A stretch of DNA of 62,832 nucleotides from Rhodocyclaceae bacterium (GCA_011391215.1 JAABQX010000037.1:1-62832); one strand, 5' to 3'; positions 46,110 through 56,289 are shown, numbered from the stretch's first letter. A program made the numbers and translations. Notes: a model not told the origin generated them from the letters alone.

Positions 46110-47801
46110 ATGAAGGCGCTCAAGCATTTCCATTTTGCATCAGGGGTTGTTGCGTTGGCCATGGCGGCGGCATTCGGTCAAGCCGTTGCACAAGACGCTA
46201 CCGCGCCGACTTTGACGGCCGAAGAAAAGGCCCAGGCCAAAAAGATTTACTTTGAGCGTTGCGCCGGTTGTCATGGCGTATTGCGCAAAGGCGCCACCGG
46301 CAAGAACCTCGAGCCGCACTGGACGAAGAAGGACAAGGATGGCAAGGAAACCAGCGGTGGCACAGTCAAACTGGGCTCGTCCCGTCTGGAAAAGATCATC
46401 AGTTACGGTACCGATGGCGGCATGGTTAACTTCGATGACATCCTGACCAAGGAAGAAATCGCCCTGATGGCGAAGTACATCCAGACCACACCGGATATTC
46501 CGCCAGAGTACAGCTTCAAGGACACCATGGATTCATGGAAGCTCATCGTGCCGGTCGATCAGCGGCCGACCAAGCAGATGAATAACTTCAACCTGAAGAA
46601 TATGTTCTCGGTGACACTGCGCGATACCGGCGAAGTAGCCCTGATCGACGGCGATACCAAAGATATCCGCAGCATCGTCAAGACCGGCTACGCTGTGCAC
46701 ATTTCGCGCCTGTCGGCTTCTGGTCGTTATGTCTACGTAATTGGTCGCGATGCCCGCTTGAGCCTGATCGACTTGTGGATGGAAAAACCTGCCGTAGTCG
46801 CCGAAGTCAAGATCGGTTCCGAGGCTCGCTCGGTCGATACCTCCAAGTTCAAGGGCTTCGAAGACAAATACGCGATTGCCGGTTCCTACTGGCCGCCTCA
46901 GTACACCATCATGGATGGCGATACGCTGAAGCCGCGCAAAATCGTTTCCACTCGCGGTATGACCGTGGATGGTGAATACCACCCCGAGCCGCGTGTTGCC
47001 TCCATCGTGGCCTCGTTCATCAAGCCGGAATGGGTGGTCAACATCAAGGAAACCGGTCAGATCCTGCTGGTCGATTACTCCGATATCGAAAACCTGAAGA
47101 CGACCACCATCGGTTCCGCCAAGTTCCTGCATGACGGCGGCTGGGATGCGTCCAAGCGCTACTTCCTGGTGGCGGCGAATGCTTCCAACAAGATCGCCGC
47201 TGTCGATACCAAGACCGGCAAGCTGGCCGCATTGGTTGATACCGCGAAGATCCCGCATCCGGGCCGTGGCGCTAACTTCACCCATCCGAAATTCGGCCCG
47301 GTCTGGACCACCGGCCACCTCGGCGCCGATGTCCTGACGCTGATCAGCACGCCGTCCGACGACAAGAAGAACGCCAAGTTCAAAGAGTTCAACTGGAAGG
47401 TGGTACAGGAAGTCAAGCACGTCCCGGGCAACCTGTTCGTCAAGACCCATCCGAAGTCCAAGCACCTGTGGGCCGATTCGCCGCAGAATCCGGACAAGGA
47501 ACTGGCTGAATCCGTTGCCGTCTGGGATATGGCCGATCTGTCCAAGCCGAAGAAAGTCATCAACGTCGCCAAGGATTCCGGCCTGCCGGAAACCAAGGCC
47601 ACCAAGCGTGCCGTGCATCCCGAGTACAGCGCCGATGGCAAGGAAGTCTGGATCTCGCTGTGGGGTGGCAAGGCTGACCAGTCCGCCATCGTGGTCTACG
47701 ACGACGCGACTTTGGCTCTGAAGAAGGTGATTACCGATCCCAAGATCATCACCCCGACCGGCAAGTTCAACGTCTACAACACCCAGCACGATATTTATTG
47801 A
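46110..47801 (+). CDS. nirS: Cytochrome cd1 nitrite reductase NirS
   Basis: 563 residues with a signal peptide ending at AVAQD. The c domain has CAGCHG (about residue 51) and GGMVNFDDILT; the d1 propeller has HISRLSASGRYVYVIGRDA, the catalytic His region PRVASIVASFIKPEW with an upstream GEYHPEPR, and the C-terminal TGKFNVYNTQHDIY. NirS reduces nitrite to NO in the periplasm using heme d1. A strong ribosome site (GGGAGGATTTAG) precedes the ATG. A terminator follows. An ATAPTL segment after the signal site faintly recalls the PAPTF repeat peptide. Confidence 0.98.
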   Translation: MKALKHFHFASGVVALAMAAAFGQAVAQDATAPTLTAEEKAQAKKIYFERCAGCHGVLRKGATGKNLEPHWTKKDKDGKETSGGTVKLGSSRLEKIISYGTDGGMVNFDDILTKEEIALMAKYIQTTPDIPPEYSFKDTMDSWKLIVPVDQRPTKQMNNFNLKNMFSVTLRDTGEVALIDGDTKDIRSIVKTGYAVHISRLSASGRYVYVIGRDARLSLIDLWMEKPAVVAEVKIGSEARSVDTSKFKGFEDKYAIAGSYWPPQYTIMDGDTLKPRKIVSTRGMTVDGEYHPEPRVASIVASFIKPEWVVNIKETGQILLVDYSDIENLKTTTIGSAKFLHDGGWDASKRYFLVAANASNKIAAVDTKTGKLAALVDTAKIPHPGRGANFTHPKFGPVWTTGHLGADVLTLISTPSDDKKNAKFKEFNWKVVQEVKHVPGNLFVKTHPKSKHLWADSPQNPDKELAESVAVWDMADLSKPKKVINVAKDSGLPETKATKRAVHPEYSADGKEVWISLWGGKADQSAIVVYDDATLALKKVITDPKIITPTGKFNVYNTQHDIY

Positions 47802-47836
47802 TCGACACCCGCGCCCGTCCGGCGGGCCGGGAAAAC

Positions 47837-47874
47837 CGGGGGCAAGGGGCAGTCGTCTCTGCCCCCGTTTTTTT
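47837..47874 (+). terminator. Rho-independent terminator of nirS
   Basis: CGGGGGCA (47837 to 47844) pairs with TGCCCCCG (47860 to 47867) and is followed by seven T. An inner GGGGCAG/CTGCCCC stem is an alternative fold. It lies 36 bp after the nirS stop. Confidence 0.82.
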
Positions 47875-47972
47875 GACTGAATTTCGCTACAGTAGCCGGC
47901 CATCAGTCATGTTGTGCCGACAGGAATGCACGGAACAGGAAGGCTCTGTTCCATCAACCGGAGGAAGAAAAC

Positions 47973-48806
47973 ATGAAAATTAATGTTCGTCATGCTGCCG
48001 CCCTGGTCGCGAGTGGTTTGTTGCTGGCTGCTGCAGGTGTGCAGGCGGCACCTGATTGGAGCAAGGTGCCCAAGCGCACCATCCAGGTCTTTCACCCCGG
48101 CGTGACGCCGATCGAGTGGATTACTGCGAAGGGTACTCACGGCGGTGTGACCGGTTTGCGCAAGGGGGAAACCTGTGTTGGTTGCCACGAAGATCAGGGC
48201 GACCTCAATTTCGATATGGATCGCCTGACCAGCAAACCGCTCGAGCCGGTAGGTGCCCCCGCCACCAATATATTTCCGGTCGCCGTGCAGGCGGCCTATG
48301 ACGCCGGGAATCTCTACCTGCGCCTGAGCTTCAAGGCTCCGACCGGGGGGGCCAACAAGGGCGATGCCGACAACGCGCTGAAGGTGACGGTGCTGATACC
48401 GGACGATAAGGTCCAGGGCAACAATCAGGTCGGTTGCTGGGCGACCTGTCATACCGAGCTGCGCACCATGCCTACCGCCAGTGGTGAGACGAAGACCAAG
48501 TATGTCACCGAGGGAGCCTATGCCCTGATGCAGTGGGCCAGCAAGGATAGCAAGGTGAGCGACGGCAGTGTCACCACCGAACGCAAGATGTCCGGTGGGA
48601 CGGCCGGCGTCAAGGCCGAGGCCAGCAAGGAAGGCGACGGTTCCTACACGGTGACCTTCACCCGCGCCAATCCGGGCGAAGGCAAAACAATCCCCTTCGG
48701 CTTTGCAGTTCACGCCGACAATGCGAGCGGCCGCTTCCATCATGTTTCACTCGGCTACATGCTCGGTATCGGCGCCGAGGGTGATATCAAGGCCGTCAAG
48801 CAGTAA
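47973..48806 (+). CDS. Cytochrome with ethylbenzene-dehydrogenase-type heme-binding domain
   Basis: 277 residues with a signal peptide ending at GVQAA. After a CVGCHE motif (about residue 69) comes a beta-sandwich like that of EB_dh/DMSO-reductase-gamma heme subunits (PVAVQAAYDAGNLYLRLSF, then DDKVQGNNQVGC) with CWATCH, a CX3CH motif (about 156), and the end FHHVSLGYMLGIGAEGDIKAV. It is a probable c-type electron carrier. Genes of this sort occur beside nirS in some betaproteobacteria; a role in donating electrons to NirS is an inference. Independent start after the nirS terminator. Confidence 0.78.
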   Translation: MKINVRHAAALVASGLLLAAAGVQAAPDWSKVPKRTIQVFHPGVTPIEWITAKGTHGGVTGLRKGETCVGCHEDQGDLNFDMDRLTSKPLEPVGAPATNIFPVAVQAAYDAGNLYLRLSFKAPTGGANKGDADNALKVTVLIPDDKVQGNNQVGCWATCHTELRTMPTASGETKTKYVTEGAYALMQWASKDSKVSDGSVTTERKMSGGTAGVKAEASKEGDGSYTVTFTRANPGEGKTIPFGFAVHADNASGRFHHVSLGYMLGIGAEGDIKAVKQ

Positions 48807-48865
48807 GGAAATGTGCTGATCCCCAGAGGGTGTAATAAGACTATTGTCTGCTTTTGTTTTCCCGG

Positions 48866-49366
48866 ATGACCATGAAAATCAGATTCAACCTGCTGGCCTT
48901 GTCTTCACTGTATTGCACAGGCTTTGCCACCGCCGCCGTCGCTGAGACCATCACCTGCCCCTCATTGGCCAGCGCGGTCCAAATTGCCACCTGTCCTGCC
49001 GAAGAGGAAATCAAGTTTACCTACAGCGGTTATTGCAGCGACAACGCGCGCATGTACGACAAGCCGGACGATCAGCTGTGCACCAACTATGCGCTGTATC
49101 GTTCGATGAAGAACAATGCCCTGTGGGAAGCGGGGGAGGGTCGTTTTTCCGGTTACGTGTCGTGCGAACCGGGAATCAAGCCCCCCGGTCAGGCGAAAGT
49201 GGTGAGCGTCAAGCTGGGTAAGCAGGGTTCGGTCTCGCGCATGATTTGCAGCTATGACACGGGGCTGACCTTCTCCTATCGCACCAAGGCAACGTGCGCA
49301 ATCGCCGCAGGTGATGCGGAACAATGCGCCAGCGATGTGGCCGCCTGCCGGGCCAGTTGCGAGTAA
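48866..49366 (+). CDS. Cys-rich exported protein of unknown function in the nir cluster
   Basis: 166 residues from ATG 48866 (ATG 48872 also possible). A signal peptide ends near TAAVAET. The mature part has ten Cys, in ITCPSL, ATCPAEE, GYCSDN, QLCTNY, VSCEPG, MICSYD, ATCAIA, EQCASD and AACRASCE, so several disulfides are likely. No heme motif or family is recognised. It sits between two cytochrome genes on the same strand, so a periplasmic accessory role in nitrite reduction is possible. Confidence 0.65.
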   Translation: MTMKIRFNLLALSSLYCTGFATAAVAETITCPSLASAVQIATCPAEEEIKFTYSGYCSDNARMYDKPDDQLCTNYALYRSMKNNALWEAGEGRFSGYVSCEPGIKPPGQAKVVSVKLGKQGSVSRMICSYDTGLTFSYRTKATCAIAAGDAEQCASDVAACRASCE

Positions 49367-49388
49367 TTTCCTGCGCCGATGAAGCCCT

Positions 49389-49412
49389 GCCGTACCGCCA
49401 GCGCCGACTTTT
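49389..49412 (-). repeat. 24-bp dispersed repeat, copy 15 (one mismatch)
   Basis: A for C at position 7. Lies 22 bp after the Cys-rich protein gene but in the opposite reading to it, 40 bp before the c4 cytochrome gene. One of two intergenic copies that break the stop-codon rule. Confidence 0.93.
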
Positions 49413-49452
49413 TCTTGTCTTGACGTAACATGCTGCTTTTGGGGTTACGCTT

Positions 49453-50058
49453 ATGAAAACATCCACCCGCTTGTTTGCTTTCACCTGCATTGTGCTCGTG
49501 GCAGGCACCGTTCATGCAGCCGAACTCGGCCCGGCCGCCAAGGCGATCGTCGACTCACGCTGCTCCTTATGCCACGGCAGTCAGGGTGAGAGTGCGAGTG
49601 CTGTCTATCCGCGATTGGCCGCACAGCATCCCGATTACCTGGTCAAGCAGTTGAAGGACTTCCGTGACGGTCGCCGCAAAAGTGACACCATGTCCGATAT
49701 GGCCAAGGATCTCGACGATGAGGTGATCGCTGATCTGGCCGCCTGGTTCAGCTCCCGGCCGGCCGGTGTGCGACGCGGCGGGGATGCCGATCTGGCTGGC
49801 GTCGGCAAGTACATTTTTGCCAAAGGCAATAAATTTTCCGGCGTGGCCGCCTGTGCCTCGTGTCACGGCGAGAAGGGCTATGGCACCCAGCAGTTGCCAC
49901 GACTGGCCGGCCAGCATCCGGCTTATCTTGAAACACAACTCAAGGAATTCGGCAAGCGCGAACGCAATAACGACAACGCGATCATGCACAGCATTGCCAG
50001 CAAGCTGACGGAACTCGAGATGAATGCCGTGGCGGCATTTATCGGTGGCCAGCAATAA
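49453..50058 (+). CDS. Diheme cytochrome c4
   Basis: 201 residues with a signal peptide ending at VHAAE. Two heme domains: CSLCHGSQGESASAVYPRLAAQHPDYLVKQL (cited in parts) and CASCHGEKGYGTQQLPRLAGQHPAYLETQL, the classic c4 pattern with PRLAxQHPxYL after each heme. A likely soluble electron donor to NirS or NorC. It is followed closely by nirC. Confidence 0.93.
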   Translation: MKTSTRLFAFTCIVLVAGTVHAAELGPAAKAIVDSRCSLCHGSQGESASAVYPRLAAQHPDYLVKQLKDFRDGRRKSDTMSDMAKDLDDEVIADLAAWFSSRPAGVRRGGDADLAGVGKYIFAKGNKFSGVAACASCHGEKGYGTQQLPRLAGQHPAYLETQLKEFGKRERNNDNAIMHSIASKLTELEMNAVAAFIGGQQ

Positions 50059-50110
50059 GTTGAGTCGTATCAAGGTGCGATCGTTCTCTTCAGCGCAAGC
50101 TGCGCGCATC

Positions 50111-50461
50111 ATGCGCAACGTCTTCGGAATGCTGGCCGCTATCGGAATTCAAACACTGGCAATGCCGGCATATGCGCTGGCCGGTGAGGTGCAAACTCAC
50201 GCATTCGATGTGCGCGAGACGGTTCGCCTAGTCCGCCAGGATTGCGGTTCATGCCATGGCATGACGCTGCAGGGCGGTCTTGGCACCCCGCTGACACGTG
50301 AGGCGCTGGCGGGGCAGTCAGCCGCGACACTCGCCGTCATCATTCTGCATGGCCGTCACGGTACGGCCATGCCGCCCTGGAAATCCTTGATGTCGGAAGC
50401 GCAGGCGCAATGGATCGCCGAGCGACTGCTCGAAGGCTTTCCCGAGGAAATACAGCAATGA
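50111..50461 (+). CDS. nirC: Monoheme c-type cytochrome NirC
   Basis: 116 residues from ATG 50111, with a signal peptide (MRNVFGMLAAIG). One heme site CGSCHGMT and a C-terminal Met region AMPPWKSLMSE. NirC is an electron carrier that supports heme d1 synthesis in other denitrifiers. A start further upstream overlapping the c4 gene is possible. It overlaps nirF by four bases (ATGA). Confidence 0.85.
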   Translation: MRNVFGMLAAIGIQTLAMPAYALAGEVQTHAFDVRETVRLVRQDCGSCHGMTLQGGLGTPLTREALAGQSAATLAVIILHGRHGTAMPPWKSLMSEAQAQWIAERLLEGFPEEIQQ

Positions 50462-51630
50462 GTCGAAGATTGCTTGACCGTACCTGGCTTGCCTTGCGAC
50501 TTGTACTGGGTTGTGCGCTGCTTGCCGCGTGCGCACAAGTACCCTTGCGGGGCACCGGCGATCTGGGCATCGTTATCGAACGAGCCAATGGACGCGTGGC
50601 CATCGTCGATACCACGGCCAAAAGCGTACTCGGTCACATCGATGGTCTTGGCGATCTCTCGCATGCCTCGGTGGTGTATGCGCGCGATGGCCGCCATGCC
50701 TATGTGTTCGGTCGCGACGGCGGCCTGACCAAGGTCGACATTCTGCTACAGCGCATCGACAAACGCGTCATGCAGGCCGGCAACAGTATCGGCGGGGCAA
50801 TCTCACAGGATGGCCGCCTGGTCGTGGCTCAAAATTATGTGCCCGGTGGTATTAAGGTCTTCGACGCGGAGACGCTGGAGCTTTTGTCCGAAGTGCCGAC
50901 CGAATCGAAAGTAGTCGGGTTGGCCGACATGCCGGGGCAGAAGTTTGGTTATGCGCTTTTCGACAAGGGGGAAATCTGGATCACCGATCTTACGAACCCG
51001 CGTGTGCCCGTTACGCAGAAGTATCCGGCCGGTCTGCAGCCCTATGATGGTCTTGTGACCCCCGACGGACGCTATTACCTAGCCGGTTTGTTTGGTGAGG
51101 ATGGTATTGCGCTGTTTGATAGCTGGCATCCGGAAGCCGGCGCCCGCAAGATTCTTGAAAACTACGGCAAGGGTGAGGAGAAGTTGCCGGTATTCAAAAT
51201 GCCCCACCTGCGTGGCTGGGCAGTGGCCGGGCGCAATGCGTACCTGCCGGCGATCGGTCGACATGAAGTGCTACTGGTCGATACGGCGAGTTGGAGGGAA
51301 ACCGGCCGCATCCCCGTCAAGGGGCAGCCGGTATTCGTCATGGCGCGTCCCGACGGCCGCCAGGTCTGGGTAAATTTCGCCCATCCCGATAACGGCTGGG
51401 TGCAGGTCATCGATACGCTGAAGGGCGAGGTGGTGCAGACCCTGCAGCCGGGCAAGGCGATTCTGCACATGGAATTCACGCCGCGCGGCGAGGCGGTCTG
51501 GCTGTCGGCGCGCGACGACAATGCGGTGTCTGTTTATGACACACAAAGCTTTACCAAGCTCATGACGCTGCCGGCGCAAAGTCCATCCGGCATTTTCTTC
51601 ACCAGTCGCGCTGCGCGGATGGGATTCTGA
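50458..51630 (+). CDS. nirF: Heme d1 biosynthesis protein NirF
   Basis: 390 residues. A lipoprotein-like signal (LVLGCALLAACAQ) is followed by a d1-type propeller: GDLGIVIERANGRVAIVD, ISQDGRLVVAQNYVPGGIKV, TPDGRYYLAGLFGEDG, HLRGWAVAGRNAYLPAIGRHE (cited in part) and VWLSARDDNAVSVYD. NirF binds a late heme d1 precursor in the periplasm. It lacks the cytochrome c domain of NirS and NirN. Coupled to nirC and to nirDL by short overlaps. Confidence 0.95.
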   Translation: MSRRLLDRTWLALRLVLGCALLAACAQVPLRGTGDLGIVIERANGRVAIVDTTAKSVLGHIDGLGDLSHASVVYARDGRHAYVFGRDGGLTKVDILLQRIDKRVMQAGNSIGGAISQDGRLVVAQNYVPGGIKVFDAETLELLSEVPTESKVVGLADMPGQKFGYALFDKGEIWITDLTNPRVPVTQKYPAGLQPYDGLVTPDGRYYLAGLFGEDGIALFDSWHPEAGARKILENYGKGEEKLPVFKMPHLRGWAVAGRNAYLPAIGRHEVLLVDTASWRETGRIPVKGQPVFVMARPDGRQVWVNFAHPDNGWVQVIDTLKGEVVQTLQPGKAILHMEFTPRGEAVWLSARDDNAVSVYDTQSFTKLMTLPAQSPSGIFFTSRAARMGF

Positions 51631-52628
51631 TGAACGCGCCCATGCCAACATCGGCCATGCCGGTGCAAACGCTTGAGTTCAGGTTGCTCAACGAGTTTCA
51701 GCGTAATTTTCCGCTGACGTCCACCCCGTTTGCCGAAATTGCCGCGCGCCTTGGCAGCGACGAGCCCACCGTATTGGCAACCCTGCGCCGCCTTCAGGAA
51801 GAAGGCACGATCAGCCGCATCGGCGCGGTGTTTGCGCCGCGCTCGGTAGGTGCGAGCACCCTGGCGGCGCTGGCCGTACCGCGTAGTCGCCTCGATGAAG
51901 TCGCGGCGATGGTCAGCGCTCATCCCGGTGTAAATCACAATTACGAACGCGAGCATGCCTACAACCTGTGGTTTGTTGCTACGGCGGCCGATGAACCGGC
52001 GCTGACCACGCTACTCGACGAGATTGGTGCCACAACCCATTGCCCGCCGATCGCCCTGCCATTGCTCGAAGAGTTTCATATCGACCTTGGTTTCGATCTG
52101 CTGCATGGGGGCAAGGTGCAGCACACCACCCAGCGTTGTGAGCGGCGCCCCACCAGCGTGCTGGAGCGACACCTCATCGCTACCCTGCAACCGGGGCTGC
52201 CCCTGGTGTCACGACCTTTCGCACAGCTTGCAGAAGAGTCCGGCATGCAAGAGTCGGCGCTGGCGGGACGGCTTGCCGAATGGGTCGATAGCGGCTGCAT
52301 CAAACGCTTTGGCGTCGTGGTGCGTCACCATGAGCTTGGCTATAGGGCCAATGCGATGGTGGTGTTCGATGTGCCTGACGATCTGGTCAGTGGTATCGGC
52401 CAGCGCCTAGCGCGCGAAGCCGGGGTAACGCTGTGCTATCGTCGCCAGCGGCACTTGCCGCAGTGGCAACACAATCTGTTCTGCATGGTGCATGGCCGCT
52501 CGCGTGAGGAAGTAGAGCCGATCATCGAGCGCCTCTGCCATCTCGCCGGCTATCCCTGTGAAGTTTTGTTCAGCCTGCGCCGCTTCAAGCAATGCGGGGC
52601 CAAATACTTTGACAGCAAGGCAAACTGA
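51630..52628 (+). CDS. nirDL: Fused siroheme decarboxylase subunits NirD-NirL
   Basis: 332 residues with two AsnC-like modules: residues 10 to 165 (FPLTSTPFAEIAARLGSDE, then HNYEREHAYNLWFVATA) and 175 to 325 (LVSRPFAQLAEESG, then RRQRHLPQWQHNLFCMVHG). NirD, L, G and H remove two acetate carboxyls of siroheme. Here D and L are one chain, as in some other denitrifiers. The second HTH region has MQESALAGRLAEW, coded by a 24-bp repeat copy (52249 to 52272). The start overlaps the nirF stop by one base. Confidence 0.93.
   Translation: MNAPMPTSAMPVQTLEFRLLNEFQRNFPLTSTPFAEIAARLGSDEPTVLATLRRLQEEGTISRIGAVFAPRSVGASTLAALAVPRSRLDEVAAMVSAHPGVNHNYEREHAYNLWFVATAADEPALTTLLDEIGATTHCPPIALPLLEEFHIDLGFDLLHGGKVQHTTQRCERRPTSVLERHLIATLQPGLPLVSRPFAQLAEESGMQESALAGRLAEWVDSGCIKRFGVVVRHHELGYRANAMVVFDVPDDLVSGIGQRLAREAGVTLCYRRQRHLPQWQHNLFCMVHGRSREEVEPIIERLCHLAGYPCEVLFSLRRFKQCGAKYFDSKAN
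52249..52272 (+). repeat. 24-bp dispersed repeat, copy 16 (inside nirDL)
   Basis: One mismatch (G for A at position 3). In nirDL it is read in a different frame from the other coding copies and encodes ESALAGRL in the helix-turn-helix of the second half. Confidence 0.9.
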
Positions 52629-53082
52629 ATCAGCCGTACTCGACGCGACAGACCGCGCGCTGGTTAACGCCTTGCAAGGGGACTTTCCTCTTTGTGACGA
52701 ACCGTATCGTGCCGTTGGCGATAGGCTTGGTCTGAGCGAATCTGCAGTCATCGACCGTTTGCAGAGCCTGCTCGACCGCAAGGTGCTGACACGCTTCGGA
52801 CCGATGTATCAGATCGAGCGCATCGGGGGCGCATTCGTGCTCGCAGCACTCAAAGTGCCCGAGGCCGATTACGAGCGGATTGCTGCCGCCGTGAATGCGC
52901 TGCCCGCTGTCGCGCACAACTATCGCCGTGAGCACGCCCTCAACATGTGGTTCGTCCTGGCCACCGAAACGCCGTCAGGTATTGCCTCGGCCATCCATGA
53001 GATCGAGCTCGCCACCGGCCTGCAGGTCTATGCGTTCCCGAAGGAGCGCGAATATTTCGTTGAGATGAAGCTTGATGCTTGA
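52609..53082 (+). CDS. nirG: Siroheme decarboxylase subunit NirG
   Basis: About 157 residues from a TTG at 52609 (a GTG at 52558 would extend it into nirDL). AsnC-like fold with FPLCDEPYRAVGDRLGLSE, VLTRFGPMYQIERIGG and HNYRREHALNMWFVLATE. Assigned G by order after nirDL. No ATG is available near the conserved start, so a rare start codon and coupling to nirDL are inferred. Overlaps nirH by eight bases. Confidence 0.85.
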   Translation: MTARQTESAVLDATDRALVNALQGDFPLCDEPYRAVGDRLGLSESAVIDRLQSLLDRKVLTRFGPMYQIERIGGAFVLAALKVPEADYERIAAAVNALPAVAHNYRREHALNMWFVLATETPSGIASAIHEIELATGLQVYAFPKEREYFVEMKLDA

Positions 53083-53551
53083 TGCCGTCGACCGCCAGTT
53101 GATCGTCGCCACGCAAGCCGGCCTGCCGCTGGTAGCGCGCCCCTACCATGCGCTGGCCGAAACACTGGGCATTCCGGTCACTGAAGTGCAGGCGCGACTG
53201 ATAGTGATGCTCGAAGTGGGGGTAATCCGGCGGATTGGCGCCGTGCCCAACCATTATGCATTGGGCTATCGCAGCAACGGCATGACCGTCTGGGATGTGG
53301 ATGACACGCAGGTCGACATTCTCGGTGCGCAGGTGGGCGCCTTGTCCTTTGTCACCCATTGCTATCGACGCCCCCGCTTGCTGCCGGACTGGCCATTCAA
53401 TCTGTTTGCAATGGTGCATGGCAAGACGCACGAAGAAGCTTCCGCGCGTATTGCGGAAATCGCCAAACTTCTTGGCGCCGCCTGTCGTGGTCACGACACG
53501 CTGTTCAGTAGCCGCATTCTGAAGAAAACCGGTTTGCGCATTGCGGGGTGA
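53075..53551 (+). CDS. nirH: Siroheme decarboxylase subunit NirH
   Basis: 158 residues from ATG 53075. AsnC-like: LVARPYHALAETLGIPVTEV, IRRIGAVPNHYALGYRSNG and CYRRPRLLPDWPFNLFAMVHG, the NirH/NirL-type phrase. It ends the nirC-F-DL-G-H run. The gene nirE for the first methylation step is not in this window. Confidence 0.9.
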   Translation: MLDAVDRQLIVATQAGLPLVARPYHALAETLGIPVTEVQARLIVMLEVGVIRRIGAVPNHYALGYRSNGMTVWDVDDTQVDILGAQVGALSFVTHCYRRPRLLPDWPFNLFAMVHGKTHEEASARIAEIAKLLGAACRGHDTLFSSRILKKTGLRIAG

Positions 53552-53626
53552 TGCCCAGCGTATGCATTTCACTAGTTTGGGCATAAATTGCTTTATCACT
53601 CTTCATCATAATTTCTGCTCTGTCCC

Positions 53627-53640
53627 TTGACTCCCATCAA
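53627..53640 (+). promoter_or_regulatory. FNR/Dnr box before norC
   Basis: TTGAC-TCCC-ATCAA, one change from consensus, centred about 77 bp before the norC ATG. Confidence 0.78.
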
Positions 53641-53710
53641 GGAAGCTGCCGCCCCTGTTCCGTAGAGTCGCGCCACACCACATTTCGTGGCAATTAACAA
53701 AGGGGGCCTT

Positions 53711-54145
53711 ATGAGTGAAGCATTTACCACCTCGACAGCCCGAAACATCTTTTATGGCGGAACGATGTTCTTCCTGCTGGTGTTTCTGGCATTGACCTAT
53801 CAGACCGAGCAGGTCATTCCCAAGCGCGACAAGCGCGAAATGCTGGCCGACCCCATGGTTGTCGCCGGCAAGAAGCTGTGGGAAACCAACAACTGCATCG
53901 GCTGCCACACCCTGCTGGGCGAAGGCGCCTACTTTGCGCCGGAACTGGGCAACGTCGTCAAGCGTCTGGGCAGCAAGGAAGCCGTGATGGCCTTCATCCA
54001 GTCGCGTCCGACTGAAGGTATCCCGGGTCGCCGCAGCATGCCCAACTTCAACTTCAACGAGCAGCAACTCAAAGAGATTGCCGCCTTCCTCCACTACGTG
54101 TCGGAAATCGACACCGCCAAGTGGCCGCCCAATATTCAGGGCTGA
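53711..54145 (+). CDS. norC: Nitric oxide reductase cytochrome c subunit NorC
   Basis: 144 residues. One N-terminal membrane anchor (NIFYGGTMFFLLVFLALTY), then the heme motif in ETNNCIGCHTLLGEGAYFAPELGNV and the Met ligand region GRRSMPNFNFNEQQL. NorC passes electrons to NorB. ATG 53711 with AAGGGGGCC before it is preferred to an in-frame ATG-less extension. Confidence 0.97.
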   Translation: MSEAFTTSTARNIFYGGTMFFLLVFLALTYQTEQVIPKRDKREMLADPMVVAGKKLWETNNCIGCHTLLGEGAYFAPELGNVVKRLGSKEAVMAFIQSRPTEGIPGRRSMPNFNFNEQQLKEIAAFLHYVSEIDTAKWPPNIQG

Positions 54146-54160
54146 TACGGACCGACCTAG

Positions 54161-55546
<1,386 letters not shown>

Positions 55547-55564
55547 TTGAAGCTTGATTAGTAC

Positions 55565-55604
55565 AAAACGGCGTCCCAAGAAATTGGGACGCCGTTTTTG
55601 TTTT
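55565..55604 (+). terminator. Rho-independent terminator of norCB
   Basis: A 15-bp perfect stem (55565 to 55579 with 55584 to 55598), GAAA loop, and a T-rich tail, 18 bp after norB. Confidence 0.92.
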
Positions 55605-55607
55605 GAC

Positions 55608-55621
55608 TTGTGCAGTATCAA
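55608..55621 (+). promoter_or_regulatory. Weak FNR/Dnr-like box before norE
   Basis: TTGTG-CAGT-ATCAA: right half perfect, two changes on the left. It lies between the norCB terminator and norE, about 70 bp before the ATG. Confidence 0.4.
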
Positions 55622-55683
55622 GGCAAAGCTATATCGTGACCCGCTAATATATTCATCATTAAATCTTCTTCATCCAATACATC

Positions 55684-56283
55684 ATGACCGGCACCCACGG
55701 CGCTTCCCACAGCAGTGGCCACAAGCTGCACCATTACCCGCCGGGCGACCTCGCGATCTGGGTGTTTATCCTCGCCGAGCTGTTTGCCTTCTTTGTGCTG
55801 TTCAATGCCTACGCCTTCACGCGGCTGAAGCATCTCGAGCTCTTCAACGAGATGCAGCTCACCCTCGATGCGAATGCCGGCATGATCAACACCCTGCTGC
55901 TGATCACCGGCAGCTGGTGCGTCGCTCGCGCCATCGCTGCGATCAAGGCCAATCATTGTCGCCATAGCGCCCACTGGCTGCTGGTGGCCATCGGCACCGG
56001 CGTCGGCTTTCTCATCGTCAAGTATTTTGAATACGGTGCCAAATTTTCGCTGGGCATCAACCTCGATACCAATCTTTTCTACACGTTCTACATCGCCCTG
56101 ACGATGTTTCATGCCATGCACGTCGTGCTGGGCATGACGATCCTCGCTTTCGTCTGGAAGAAAGCCATGGCCGGCGGCTATTCGGCCCATGACCACCACG
56201 GCATGGAAACCGGCGCCAGCTACTGGCACATGGTCGATCTGGTCTGGATCATCCTGTTCCCGCTGATCTATGTGATGAGGTAA
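55684..56283 (+). CDS. norE: NorE, heme-copper oxidase subunit III-like protein
   Basis: 199 residues with five membrane helices. PPGDLAIWVFILAELFAFFVLF, KYFEYGAKFSLGI, TMFHAMHVVLGM and TGASYWHMVDLVWIILFPLIYVMR are typical of NorE. NorE is not catalytic but helps NorCB activity. A paralogue, with only moderate similarity, is at 37403. It is six bp from norF. Confidence 0.93.
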   Translation: MTGTHGASHSSGHKLHHYPPGDLAIWVFILAELFAFFVLFNAYAFTRLKHLELFNEMQLTLDANAGMINTLLLITGSWCVARAIAAIKANHCRHSAHWLLVAIGTGVGFLIVKYFEYGAKFSLGINLDTNLFYTFYIALTMFHAMHVVLGMTILAFVWKKAMAGGYSAHDHHGMETGASYWHMVDLVWIILFPLIYVMR

Positions 56284-56289
56284 ATCCTG

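Noticed and set aside
46195-46220. Possible further copy of the 24-bp element in the nirS signal region (ATAPTL)
   Set aside because: Only GCGCCGACTTT and a few flanking bases match; too short to separate from chance.
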